DNA of 64,000 bases, from assembly GCA_012932865.1 (NCBI GenBank), contig SAXG01000042.1, forward strand, positions 124,001-188,000, in the 5' to 3' direction. The notes beneath the pieces are model-generated. The model had not been told where the DNA came from. It did not search any database and saw only the letters and a list, made by a program, of their open reading frames with translations. Source of the DNA: Amylostereum areolatum (Eukaryota > Basidiomycota > Agaricomycetes > Russulales > Stereaceae). Shown piece after piece: positions 1 through 10,890 of this stretch (positions are counted from its first letter, which is position 1; each line of letters begins with the position of its first letter). The position numbers and the translations under genes were made by a program.

Positions 1-1
1 A

Positions 2-3000
2 TGGAAGCCCGTACAACTCTGGACCGGAAAACAGGTGTTCAACGTGCTCATGCGCCCGAACAAACAGTCCAACGTTCTTGTCAATGTCGAGAGCAAGTGC
101 AACAAGGAGATCAAGCCGGACAAAAAGTGCTACTCTCCGCGCATGCCCTCGGTCGCACCTGATCTGTCACCCAACGATGGGTGGCTGGTCATCGTCAACA
201 GTGAGATCATGTGTGGAGTTATGGACAAGGCGACGGTCGGTGCTGGGAAGAAGAAGTCAGTGTTTGGAGTTATCATGAGGGATTACGGCTCGCATGAGGC
301 GGCCATGGCCATGAACCGTACCGCGAAGCTCTGCGCACGTTGGCTGGGTAAGCTCGCTCCTCTTCACTTTCTGCCTACCTGCTGACGCAGGTTCACAGCA
401 AACTTCGGCTTTTCCTTAGGCATCAACGATGTCATTCCTGGTCCCATCCTCTCCGGTAAGAAGGACGAACTCGTCGAGGCCGCCTATCAAGCCTGTCAAC
501 AATACATCGAGCTCGCGAAACGGGGAAAATTGGAGAACAAACCCGGGTGTAATCAAGAGCAGACGCTGGAGGCCATGATCTCTGGTGTTCTGTCCGAAGT
601 GCGTGACAAGGTCGGAGAGATCTGCATGAAGGAGCTCAGTAGGCACAACGCACCGCTGATCATGGCGACATGCGGATCGAAGGGTCAGCCCATGTCTTCC
701 AACCGTCCGCATACTCTGACAGGTAGGTTTCTCTGCAGGTTCGGTCATCAACGTCTCTCAGATGGTAGCCTGCGTTGGTCAACAAATTATTGCTGGTCAT
801 CGTGTACCCGATGGCTTCCAGGATCGTTCGCTTCCTCATTTTCCGAAGAAGTCCAGGGAACCTCCATCCAAGGGTTTCGTCCGAAATAGCTTCTACACGG
901 GCCTCAGCCCCACGGAGTTCCTCTTCCACGCCATCTCTGGTCGTGAAGGTCTGGTCGATACCGCTGTCAAGACGGCCGAGACTGGATACATGCAGCGGCG
1001 GCTGATGAAGGCACTGGAGGATCTTACGACACAGTATGACCTCTCTGTTCGAAATGGCACAGGCGGGGTTGTCCAGTTTCGTTTCGGAGACGACGGGTTG
1101 GACCCTGCGTGTTTAGAGGGCGACGCTCAAGCTATCGAGTTTGTACGAGCTTGGATGCACGCCATGGTGGGTCCGCCTCGCCCTCTGCTGAAGTAGCCTC
1201 ACTCATCCTTCTATTGGCTTTATAGGCGATCGCGCCACGGAAAGCTCGCGGGTTACTTCCTTACGAAATCCTGGACATTGTGGATCGAGAGCTGTCTCAA
1301 CAGAAGTTTGTCGTGGAGTGTACCGCCGCATATATATCGACGGTTCGCAACTTCATCCGCGAACATGTCGTGGTGCGACTCGCGGAGGCAAGGAAGAGTC
1401 GGGGGATGTTCGAGGCACTGGAGCGCGACGAAGAGTGGGACGAATTCACCGACCTATCCATGGGTGCAGATGGTGAGCGTTCGCGCGATGACGATCTCCG
1501 GCCGTGCTAATATACAAGTGCAGCTGCCTCTAGGGCTATCGTGGATAATAAGGCCAAGGTCACTGAAGAACAACTGAAGACATTCCTCAGCATAGCGTGG
1601 ACGAAATATGTCAAGGCGAAGATCGAACCTGGTATTTTCTTCATTCTTCCTTCCTCGCTCGGAAGACACTCACCATTCGCGCAAATGCAGGATCGACTGT
1701 CGGCGCCGTCGGTGCCCAGTCCATTGGAGAACCGGGTACGCAGATGACGCTCAAGACCTTCCATTTCGCCGGTGTCGCATCCATGAACGTCACGCTCGGT
1801 GTGCCGCGCATAAAGGAGATCATCAACGCCGCGAAGGTCATCAACACACCTATCATCAGTTGCAAACTCGTAACTGCGGACTCGGAGGCGTCGGCACGTA
1901 TCGTGAAGGGGAGATTGGAGAAAACGCATCTCGGAGACGCAAGTCCCTCCTCAGCTTCGTCGTGCAGCATTGCTGACCTCGGTGATCTCAGATTGCATCA
2001 GTGTTGGAGGAGGCTTGGGCGCCCGAGTACACATACATCGGGATCATCGTCGACATGGAGAGTATTCAGGCTCTGCAGGTCTGTGAATGTTTAACCTTTG
2101 TAACTGCTCACGTCCTCATTTAACCTTGTAGCTCGAGCTTACCTTGGACGACATTAAGTGGGCGATCGTGGCCGCGAAGAAGCTCAAGATCAAGCAAGAA
2201 GTGAGTAGATCGTGCACTGTGTAACAAAAACACAATCTCTATAACCTGCTTCCGATTTAGAGTATCACCATCATCCCTCGCAAACACAGGCTCCGCATCT
2301 ATGTGGATGGTCCAGACAAATACTATCGTCTTCGGGAGCTCAAAAGGGTATTGCAAGATGTCGTCGTGAAGGTGAGTGTTCATGGGTGTCGTCGTGCACC
2401 CTTCCTCATTTATTCTGAAGGGCGTCAACACTATTACTCGTGCAGTAATCAATGTCATCGAAAAGGATAACGACCGTGGAAAGAAGGGTGACAAAGAGCT
2501 GCTTGTCGAAGGATATGGACTCCAGAAGGTCATGACTACGGAGGGTAAGCGCTCGGGCCTGGACTACCCCTCGTATCTGACGATTTGTTTCTCCCTTACT
2601 CCAGGAATTGTCGGAGAGCAGGCGACGACCAATCATGTTATTGAGACGCAAAAAGTCCTGGGCATCGAGTCTGCTCGGCTGACGATCATCAACGAAATTC
2701 AATATACGATGCAGTCGCACGGAATGAGTATCGACCCACGGCATGTCATGCTCTTAGGGGATGTTATGACTTATAAGGCGAGTTGTCCCTGCTCATCTCT
2801 CCTGCTGTAAGCTAACATGGTGACTTCCAGGGAGAGGTCTTGGGCATCACCCGGTTCGGTGTGGCGAAGATGAAGGACAGTGTACTGATGTTGGCCTCTT
2901 TCGAGAAGACGACGGATCATCTGTTCGATGCCTCGGCATACGGGAAAACGGACAGTATTGCAGGTGTATCAGAAAGCATCATCATGGGAAATCCAGCCGC

Positions 3001-3144
3001 AAACTGTGGAACCTCCATGTACGTCTCCGCCTTGTTGTTTCCACGTGTGCCACTGCTGACGCTATCATATATAGGCCTGCGCTGGTCTCTCCCGCACCCA
3101 CACTAAGCAAGCCAAGAAAGCTGTTGTTTGAGAGCGCGCTTTGA
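2..3144 (+). CDS. RPC1: RNA polymerase III largest subunit (RPC1/C160), 3' part
   Basis: The C-terminal part of the largest catalytic subunit of RNA polymerase III, which makes tRNA and 5S rRNA in the nucleus; the 5' part lies outside the window. The frame opens at base 2 ([12 protein letters not shown]) and continues through about a dozen exons. Hallmarks in order: [48 protein letters not shown] (funnel and bridge-helix region), [20 protein letters not shown] and [20 protein letters not shown] (trigger-loop region), then the carboxy-terminal [20 protein letters not shown] and [16 protein letters not shown]. Introns include 348-398 and 684-738. The last intron splits an ATG codon near 3018-3075, and the protein ends LLFESAL at the TGA at 3142-3144. 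The order and wording fit Pol III rather than Pol I or II. No frameshift was seen. Confidence 0.95.
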
Positions 3145-3586
3145 TTCGTTGGGTTGGGTAGTGTTGCACGAATGAATATAGGGGATTGCAAGTCAATGTA
3201 GCTCTAATATCTTTTGTTACTTGTATCGAATATAGCATCCTGGGGGCCCCGGATTTCTCTCTTTGAGATACGTGATAATAGGTGGCACGATGTTCAACGG
3301 ATACGTACAATGACTTTAGGCCTGAAATAGCGAGAGCAGGCCCGGTGGTTGCGTATGCCCTTACGTAGCCACTGGACGACGTTCTTGGCTCTGCGTACTC
3401 GACCGGTCGCACTCGTACTGAAAATTTCGGTCTCCGTGGAATTCAACCCTTGGGTAACGATGTTTTCTACTTAGCTCTGGTGACTTACATTATGCAGCTG
3501 CAGTCTTGGAGCAAAACACGATATATAACTTCTCAATCCATTTCAGCAGTGCCACACAACCACCAGCATCCGCACCGGCGACCTTG
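3145..3586. other. convergent intergenic space
   Basis: About 440 bases between the stop codons of the Pol III subunit gene (plus) and the first GH76-like gene (minus). It must hold both 3' untranslated regions. I see no ORF with family motifs, no tRNA-like fold and no repeat. Confidence 0.5.
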
Positions 3587-6001
3587 CTACCCCCCTGATC
3601 GTACAGACCTGTTTCCGATACGTGTGGTACGTGCGTTCCCCGACCGGCTCGGCGCGGATCCTGGAAACGAGGTCAAGGTCACGCTCGTTGTGGTCGGATT
3701 CGAAAGTACTGTTGGGGTCGTCCTGGCGCGGACTGAAAGCATGGCCCACACGTTCTTCTTGGCCTCTGTGGAGGGCTGGACGTCGAAGGGGTCTATCTCG
3801 GCTATCATTGACGTGCGAGGAGAGAGCTGGCGATAGAAACGACGACGCCGAAGGGCCAGTATCGTGAGGCCAGCGATTGCAAGAACCGAGACCAGCCCAC
3901 CGACGACACCGCCAACGATTAATCCGACATGATCATGGTCAGTTGCGGAGGGACCTTTGGTGGTCGATGCTGCCGGAGTAGCAGCTGAGCCGGGAGAGAC
4001 ATCGCTGTGCCGACCGTCAGTGACACCCTCTTACTGTCTTCGAAAGACAGTACCTCGCATTCGAGCTGACGTTCATCAGAGGAAGGTTGATGGCTGAGTT
4101 CAAGGCATACATGGCGATGACTTGCGAGAGCGGATCGATCCCTTGTGTGAGGGGAGGCCCACCCCAGAACGGGGAATACACGTTGCTTCCAGGTCTCGTT
4201 GCGTAACTCGTCATGAAGTTGAACTGGAGCTAAAGTCAGCGAAGACGTATGAATGGCGAAACAGCGGGAGAACCTGAACAGTGAGATAGCTCGCGATGAA
4301 CTTGGCCATGTCCGAATTAGGGTCGCTACGCCACCACGCTTCGTGGAGCCCACGGACTAGAAAGCCTGACGTTTGGGACCAGTTACGATGTTATCTCAGC
4401 AAGAAACATGCTTAAGCGCACGTTTGAACCCGTTTTGGTTATCCGAGAGTATCTGCGTGGCACTCTCTATGATGATAATGAGACCAAGACGCCAGATGTT
4501 GTACACTCGACGCACCCTCGATAATTACGCCCGCTGAACTCGTCCACGAAGGATCTGGTACGGAGGTTGAGATGAGTTCTGCGGCCCTGCCCAAGGCAAC
4601 CCCCATGGATGAGAAACATGGTACATGAGAGAGAAGTGTTCAGCGTACAATGATGACCATGTTTCGACCTTGGAAGCGTTGCCCCAGACCGACAAGCCTT
4701 CGATGGCGAAGCCAGAATTGTACGTGTATATACCGGGGGTGTTACGACATTGAACTACGTCGAACCCATCGGCAATAATCGTGCCGTTATAAAGGTGGTT
4801 ACGAATGAAGGACGCGGATAAATTGGCCGCGGATCCATACGTCTCATTCGAGGTAGCTTCGAACAGGTACGCAGAGAGGCTGTTGATAGGGTGTCATGGC
4901 AAGGAAAATGGGACATTGTACAGGCTCACGTACGCAAGAAACGGCCTGTATTGCTCGTCAACAAAATGCATCTGGCAACTAAACGACAAGGGCATACCCA
5001 ACAGTCTCGCCATTCACCCCGGCATTGTCAGGAGCGTCTGCAATCTGGATACATACTACCTCAGTCGGAGGTCTCTTATTCACAGAGGTTGGGCTTCATT
5101 ACCCAAAATACGCCGCCGGCAACCGTCGCTATACGATCACATGAGTGATACATCCGGGAGGACGAGAAAAGCTCTTACAGTTGTTACAACCTTGAATTGG
5201 GATCGCGAAGTTGCGCGTGGGCTGATGTCCGGCTTTGGCTTGAGCGTCAGTGATCAAGAACTGAGATGTAAAGTCCCAGACACGGGTTGCAGCGTTCAAA
5301 AATAACACGTCGCTGTAAGCCCGAAATGCATAGAAAGACGTAAGGCCCCAGAGTCTGAAACGAAGCTATCAGCAAAATGCATCCAAGCGACAGAAGACAG
5401 TCACATACACACTATCACTGACGAAACTTGGCTACGAGGAGGTCAGCAACTGAGTTATCAGGGCGATGGTTGGCCAACGCACTCTGCAGGGGAAGACGAC
5501 GGTTATGAGCACTAGCGCCCGGAATATAACATGTTCACACTCACGATGGGTGTGTAAAATTAGGATAGAGATTAAAGTACGTTGTCAGATTACTAGCGAC
5601 CATATCCCTATATGATGTCCTGCTGTTTGCCCAATCATTCAGTACGAAGGTGGCGAGCAAGCTTGCAACATTTCCCAAGCCCTGAAGTGCTGCCAAACAG
5701 ACGATTAACTCGTGAAAAAGCTATACAAACTGAGGTTGCTTACTATCAACGTTCCCAGTCGCGTTGTTAATCAACGGGGTCAGTCGGTCCAAGGCATCTT
5801 CTGCGATTTGTGCCCTTTGTGCGCGCCCGAGGCTGGAGGTTGTGTTCTGAAGAATGACAATCATGTTGATCAAATCCAGTCGTCATGCTCTGAGTTGACG
5901 GTGGACTCAACTTGCCAAGAACTTGGGACTGTAAAGTCCTGCGCGGCTGCACAGATTACGGCTAGACAGAAGAAAGCGAGGACAATCGGTAAGGACAGCA
6001 T
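3587..6001 (-). CDS. GH76-like secreted, membrane-anchored glycosidase, copy A
   Basis: Probable glycoside hydrolase family 76 protein (alpha-1,6-mannanase/DFG5-like), expected to act on cell-wall or external mannan at the cell surface. The start at 6001 gives a clean signal peptide, MLSLPIVLAFFCLAVICAAA, followed by QDFTVPSSWQ, which matches copies B and C. Later exons read LGRAQRAQIAEDALDRL, LWGLTSFYAFRAYSDVLFL, ATVAGGVFW, GVNGETVG, LSAYLFEATSNETYG, YTYNSGFAIEGLSVWGNAS and PFWGGPPLTQGIDPLSQVIA. Near the C-terminus a hydrophobic helix (GLIVGGVVGGLVSVLAIAG) is followed by ALRRRRF and a serine/threonine-rich cytoplasmic tail ending RSVRSGG. At least eight short introns interrupt the gene, so plus-strand ORFs here are shadows. 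I saw no stop inside the exons I could place; exact splice sites need transcripts. Copy B lies upstream in the same direction. Confidence 0.8.
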
Positions 6002-6237
6002 GAAAAGAGCAATACTGGACTCGGTCCCGATGCCCGTGGACTATCGGAGAAGATAACAAACACGAAAGGGAAGATGGGTTACGTCGTAGACAGGGACGGA
6101 GGTACTTATAAGTGACCCAGGAAAAACAAGATGATGCAATGATGGTAGATACGTACGGTACAGAGGTATAGTTTGATGCGGTGTGAAGCTGGTGGTTGAA
6201 CGCCGCGACATCCGAGGCAATGTTCGCATCCATGTGG

Positions 6238-6247
6238 CTTTATATAT
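6238..6247 (-). promoter_or_regulatory. TATA box for GH76-like copy A
   Basis: Read on the minus strand this is GATATATAAAG, about 240 nt upstream of the copy A start codon. A good match to a TATA box; the long leader leaves room for a 5' UTR intron. Confidence 0.5.
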
Positions 6248-6248
6248 C

Positions 6249-7095
6249 TTTTGGGGGGGAACAATCTCCTGAACGCATGGAGCTACATAGACCGCAATAG
6301 AAAGTCAGTCAACTAAAACAAGGATAAGCGCGTGGTGTTGCGTACCTTCGACTTGTGTAGACTGACGGACTCAATCCGGAGTCGAATACAGTGTAATGGA
6401 TGTTAGAACGCCAGCAATCAGTAGAACTGGTCAGGCGTCCACGAGACTCGAGAAGCTAGCCCTGCAGTGGCCACGACGAACGGACGAAGGGGATGTGTTG
6501 CATGTAGGTGCGTAGATCACAACGGGTACATCTTTGACTCTTTAGTACGTGCATAGAATGCCTTATCTTCTGAGGTTCACTGATCACAAAAAAGGGAAGG
6601 AAGGAGCAGATAGTCGTTACACACCTCGTAGCACTGCACATTGCTCAGCCAGTCTGGGTCAACAGACGTTAAACTGTACCATGATCCACCCCCCAGAGCC
6701 ACAACGAATGATGACAACCGCTGTACGGCCGACAACCAGGGGTTTGTTCAACTTCCGAACAGCGGGTCAACGGGTCAAGAAGAGCGATCCTGAGGAATCA
6801 GCCATGGTGGCGTATCGAGGGGATATGTATCTGAAACGATGTGGCCACTCCACGGCACAGCTGGACGTTGAGGACAGGGTAGGATGAAGGCGAATGAAAG
6901 CAAAAGCCGCATTGTTGAACAATTATCACAAAAGTATTCTAAACACGGCAGACACAGCCGCACGGGTGGGTTCGGCACAACGGCACGCCGCATACTTATT
7001 TTTTCGCTGCCAGCTCGTTCCAAATCGAGCTATAATCAACTTTCCCTCTCACTCAGAAGTCACGAACACTTCCAGATCGACATCGACCAAATCTA
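6249..7095. other. intergenic space between GH76-like copies A and B
   Basis: About 850 bases holding the upstream region of copy A and the 3' region of copy B. Short ORFs on both strands show no conserved motif and no exon pattern. I see nothing else here. Confidence 0.4.
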
Positions 7096-9668
7096 TCATC
7101 CTCGCCCCGCTGCACCAGCTCCTGCTGGTGACTTCTCACTACGGCTACGCAAATTCACCAAGAGAGTGGCCACCACCTCCCTAACCTCCCTCACGAGTGC
7201 CGCATTGGCTTCCCTCTGCCTTCTCCCATCGGATGAAGGCGGGACGACGCTTGGCGGCGGGGCCGTTGAGGGGGGAGGCCCATAGGCTAGGGATACTCCG
7301 CGATCCAGCTCGCGCTGTAATTTGTTGCCAAGGACCCGACCATTGGCTGGGGACCCACGCGGGGAGTATGGATCGGGGTCGATGGGGTCTATCCCCAGAG
7401 AATTTCGCCTGGGTGGTCCTATGTCCCGGGTCATCGCCCTAGGGTTGAAAGACGGATGTTGAGGTTGCTTGTAACGGTGGTGGTGGCGTCGGCGTCGGCG
7501 GAATAGGAAGACGACGACGCCTGAAATCACGGCAAGACCTACAAGGCCGCCAATAACTCCACCAACAATCACAGCTACAGCCGCAGAATGCTTGGAGGAA
7601 GTGGAAGTAGGTGGCGTTGCTAGACCTGAAGCGCCACTGGGGCTTCCGCTGATGCTTGTGATCAACTACAGGGCGGGAGCAATAGTCAAGGGAATGCACC
7701 TTTCTGGTTCACTAGTACGACTGGCCGATACGGGCAGATTGATTGCAGAGTTGAGGGCATACGACGTGATGACCTGAGATAGTGCGTCCAACTTGCCTGA
7801 CACCGGCGGCGGACCTTTCCAGAACGGCGAATACACATCACTCTGCGGAATGGTTGCGACCGACAGGATGGAGTTGAACTACCGAACAAAGTCAGCGGGA
7901 AGCGCGGGGTAAGCCGAGCATGTCGTCCGGACCTGCACCGTGAGGTAGCTTGCGATAAACTCAGCGATAGGCGAATCCTGGGGGTTCCGTGACCATACTT
8001 CGTGCAGGGCGCGGACGAAGATACCTAGATATGACGTTCGTTACTATAACATAAAAAGACTGGCACAGAGACATAAAGGACGTACGTTTGAAGCCATTTT
8101 TCGCGTCGACAAGGTCGGTTAAATTTTCTGTCCTGCAACATCTGCAAGGGGCGTACAATACGAACATTCGATGGGAAACGGCACCTTCGATAATCACACC
8201 CGTTGGATCTGTCCACGTCGGAAATAGCACTGCGGTGGCAACTAATTGGTGTGCGCTATGCAACATCTTAGTAAGCCATATAGACGTCGAGGACCACCAA
8301 AGAACGTACAGGTTAGTCCAAGTTTCATTACTCGACGCATTTCCCAAAACTGCGAACCCTTCGATGGCGAAACCCGAGTTGTACGAGAAGGTACCTTGGT
8401 TAGTTTCACAAGTACTCGTGTTCAGAGTGTCAAATATAACTGTCTTGGAAAGATGGTTTTGAATGAACGCTGCGGACAGGTTGGCAGCGTCTTGGTACGT
8501 CTTATTGGAAGTAATCTCCAAAAGGTACGCAGAAAGTCTGTCGTGCGGCACTGCGTCAGTAATCGGCGAGGAGTCGCTTGACAAACGCACGTCAGGAAAG
8601 CCCTGTGATGACGAAAGTCAAAGAAAGCGCGCATAGAGTGCTAATGAAAGCGTACCCTACTGTCTCTGTGTTGACCCGGTCGTCGCTCTGAACGTCTGGA
8701 ACCTGTTTTCGTTTAGAAAATGTCGACTCAGGTAGAGGGAAGGCGAAGGCTTACAAAGTACACACCACCGGCCAGGGAATCTGACAGAATTTTCAAGTAA
8801 TGTCTAACAATCAGACCATGTATGCTCACGTCCGTTGCACTGTGGCTGAAGCGTAAAGTTTCGGGTCGGTTGGACACCGTGGGCCGCCTGATCTTCCGTA
8901 ATAAAAAACTGATGGGCGTAATTCCAAACCCCAACGGCTGTGTCCAAGTACAGACTGCCATTGTAGGCACGATGCGCGTAGAAAGACGCGAGGCCCCATA
9001 ATCTAAAGCGACCTGATGAGATGAACGCAAAGGTGACACAGCGGGACTGCACGCACAAGGTATCGCTATTCAACGGATTCTGAACCCAGTGATTGCTTTA
9101 GCAAGAGAGAATGTTAGCTACGTGATAATGCGCACGTACGCTTCGGAGCAAAGAAGGATAGTAAGCACCTCTTCAATCCAGCATCCAGCCGCGAGTATGT
9201 AATGTGTAAAACTCACGATCTGCGTTGAAAATTTAGATGAGAAGCGCTAAATTTGTGGAGAATAGTCGCCACGGTGGTATTATAGGCCGAATTTCCTGTG
9301 ATCCAGTCGTTCAATGCAAGGGTAGCAAGAAGGCTTGCCGTCTCCGCGGCGGAGTGAGAGTCTAAGATGTGCTTAGGAGCCGAAAAAATAGTACTAGACG
9401 ACGAGTGGATGATGCTCACTGGGATTGGTGCCGGAACTAGCACCGAGTACCTTTCTCAAAGCATTCTCAGCGATCTCTATACGGTCATTGCGGGCAATGC
9501 TAGAGGTGCTATTCTGAGTATGTGCGCATCAGTCTACTAATGCTCAACTCCCTCGGCGACGACGGACTTAACTTGCCAGGTGCTTGGTATGTTGAAACTT
9601 TGGGCCGATATGCAAATGGGAACCAGGAGAAGGAGCGAGATAAGGAGGAAACGACGGTTCACGAACAT
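7096..9668 (-). CDS. GH76-like secreted, membrane-anchored glycosidase, copy B
   Basis: Paralogue of copies A and C. The start at 9668 gives a signal peptide (MFVNRRFLLISLLLLVPICI then SAQSFNIPSTWQ). Exons then read IARNDRIEIAENALRK, AAETASLLATLALNDWITGN, ASFYAHRAYNGSLYLD, QAAHGVQPTRNFTLQPQCN, DRLSAYLLEITSNKTYQDAA, TFSYNSGFAIEGFAVLGNAS and SPFWKGPPPVSGKLDALSQV. The C-terminal helix (VAVIVGGVIGGLVGLAVISG VVVFLF) is followed by RRRRRHHHRYK and an unusually long proline-rich cytoplasmic tail (about 130 residues, with PPPSTAPPPSVVPPSSDGR) ending SPAGAGAAGRG. The tail shares REVREVVATLLVNLRSR with the copy C motif VRELMVEITGRLR, so the cytoplasmic end looks functional. Divergently arranged with copy C across about 1.2 kb. 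Confidence 0.8.
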
Positions 9669-9847
9669 AGAAATAGGAAGGAGCGTCCCGGACGAAAGCG
9701 CAGTTCGGAATTGAAGGTGACAAGATTGAAGAAGGAAAGAAGGGAGAGCTCAGTCAACCACGGCAAGCTGACCATAAGTATCGTTTCGACGTCTCGTAGG
9801 CGCTCTGGCACAACGATCAGATGCTCTAAGCTAACGTTGATGCTCAG

Positions 9848-10716
9848 CCACAGATCATCAAAATTGACTCTAAATACGAAAGGACATACCTGGCATTGCA
9901 CGAGTCCGATGTGACGGAGCAGTGGACAGGTAGACCTTGATGCTACATATAATGGCCTACAAGGCAAGACTCGCGCAGGTTATGAACACGCTGGACGAGG
10001 CACTGTTCTGCAGGTGATATGGAAAGTACCGCCAAACTCGCTCAGCTTGGCGACCATCATTCTGATGGCGTCTTCAATCTATACCTGTGGGAGTCTGAGG
10101 AGTCTGCCCATGCACGGGGCGTGTTCTTTGTCCATAACTTCGATGAGTTCGATCCGAAGGTACGGAAGGCTGCGCCTTCTTTTGATTATAACTGTTGAGA
10201 GCTTGAGCACAATACATAGAGGCGGTTATGCACTTGCGGTCACGGCACTCGGACTGGAACAATGGAAATCGATATTTTTGCCACGAGCGGGGTCTGCCGG
10301 CCGGATCGTGTTTGTCCTTGTTAGGATTCAAGGCCGTTGCCTTCCGGGGCCGGACAGCTCCCGACTCCCTATCCCCAAGTGGCAAGTCCCATTCCAACCC
10401 TGCTAGCAACAATCTTATTCGCGTCGCCATTCTCATCCTCAGCTCGCCCTTCTGCTACTTTGTTACGAGAGAACCATGTGCCGTCGGAATTTGGTCGCCA
10501 ATTTATGAGGGCAAAAATCCGGGTCGTGCAACTCAGTCACTCAAGTATTCTTCCGGGCGGGTTTGTAGTATCGAATGCGTACGGTACGTACATTTGCCAT
10601 ATCAAAAACCATCAATTCCCCCTTCTCTTGAGCGGCTGTCCGATCCGGTATCCTCGACTCCTCCCTCACGATTGTCTTCTCAAAATGCGATCCTTGAGCC
10701 CTTTCTCGAACTCTAG
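9848..10716 (+). CDS. unrecognised short multi-exon gene or gene remnant
   Basis: Between the divergent GH76-like copies B and C, three plus-strand blocks join by plausible introns. Block 9848-9929 reads PQIIKIDSKYERTYLALHES. Block 10014-10159 includes DGVFNLYLWESEESAHARGV then FFVHNFDEFDPK. Block 10222-10716 begins AVMHLRSRHSDWNNGNRYFC and includes ERGLPAGSCLSLLGFKAVAF. Introns 9930-10013 and 10160-10221 have GT...AG ends and keep the frame. A CTAAC branch-like site and a CAG acceptor sit just before 9848, so at least one 5' exon is missing from my reading; it would run into the copy B 5' region. I do not recognise the family. It may be a truncated gene: the last part after GRTAP looks like unconserved sequence. 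Confidence 0.4.
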
Positions 10717-10810
10717 TAGAATCTGATCCATTCTTCCCGCATCACAGTGCAAGCTTCAAGAAAGGCACGGCATTTTCCTTACTTGCGTATTGACCCGCAC
10801 TCGTGTGAGA

Positions 10811-10818
10811 TATATAAG
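10811..10818 (+). promoter_or_regulatory. TATA box for GH76-like copy C
   Basis: TATATAAG about 75 nt upstream of the copy C start codon at 10891, a normal spacing for a fungal TATA promoter with a short leader. Confidence 0.6.
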
Positions 10819-10890
10819 CTGTCCAGGTCTCCACGCGCGCCATTCGAACACTCCCGTCCATCCATCCATCTCATCCGTCTGAATGCTACT

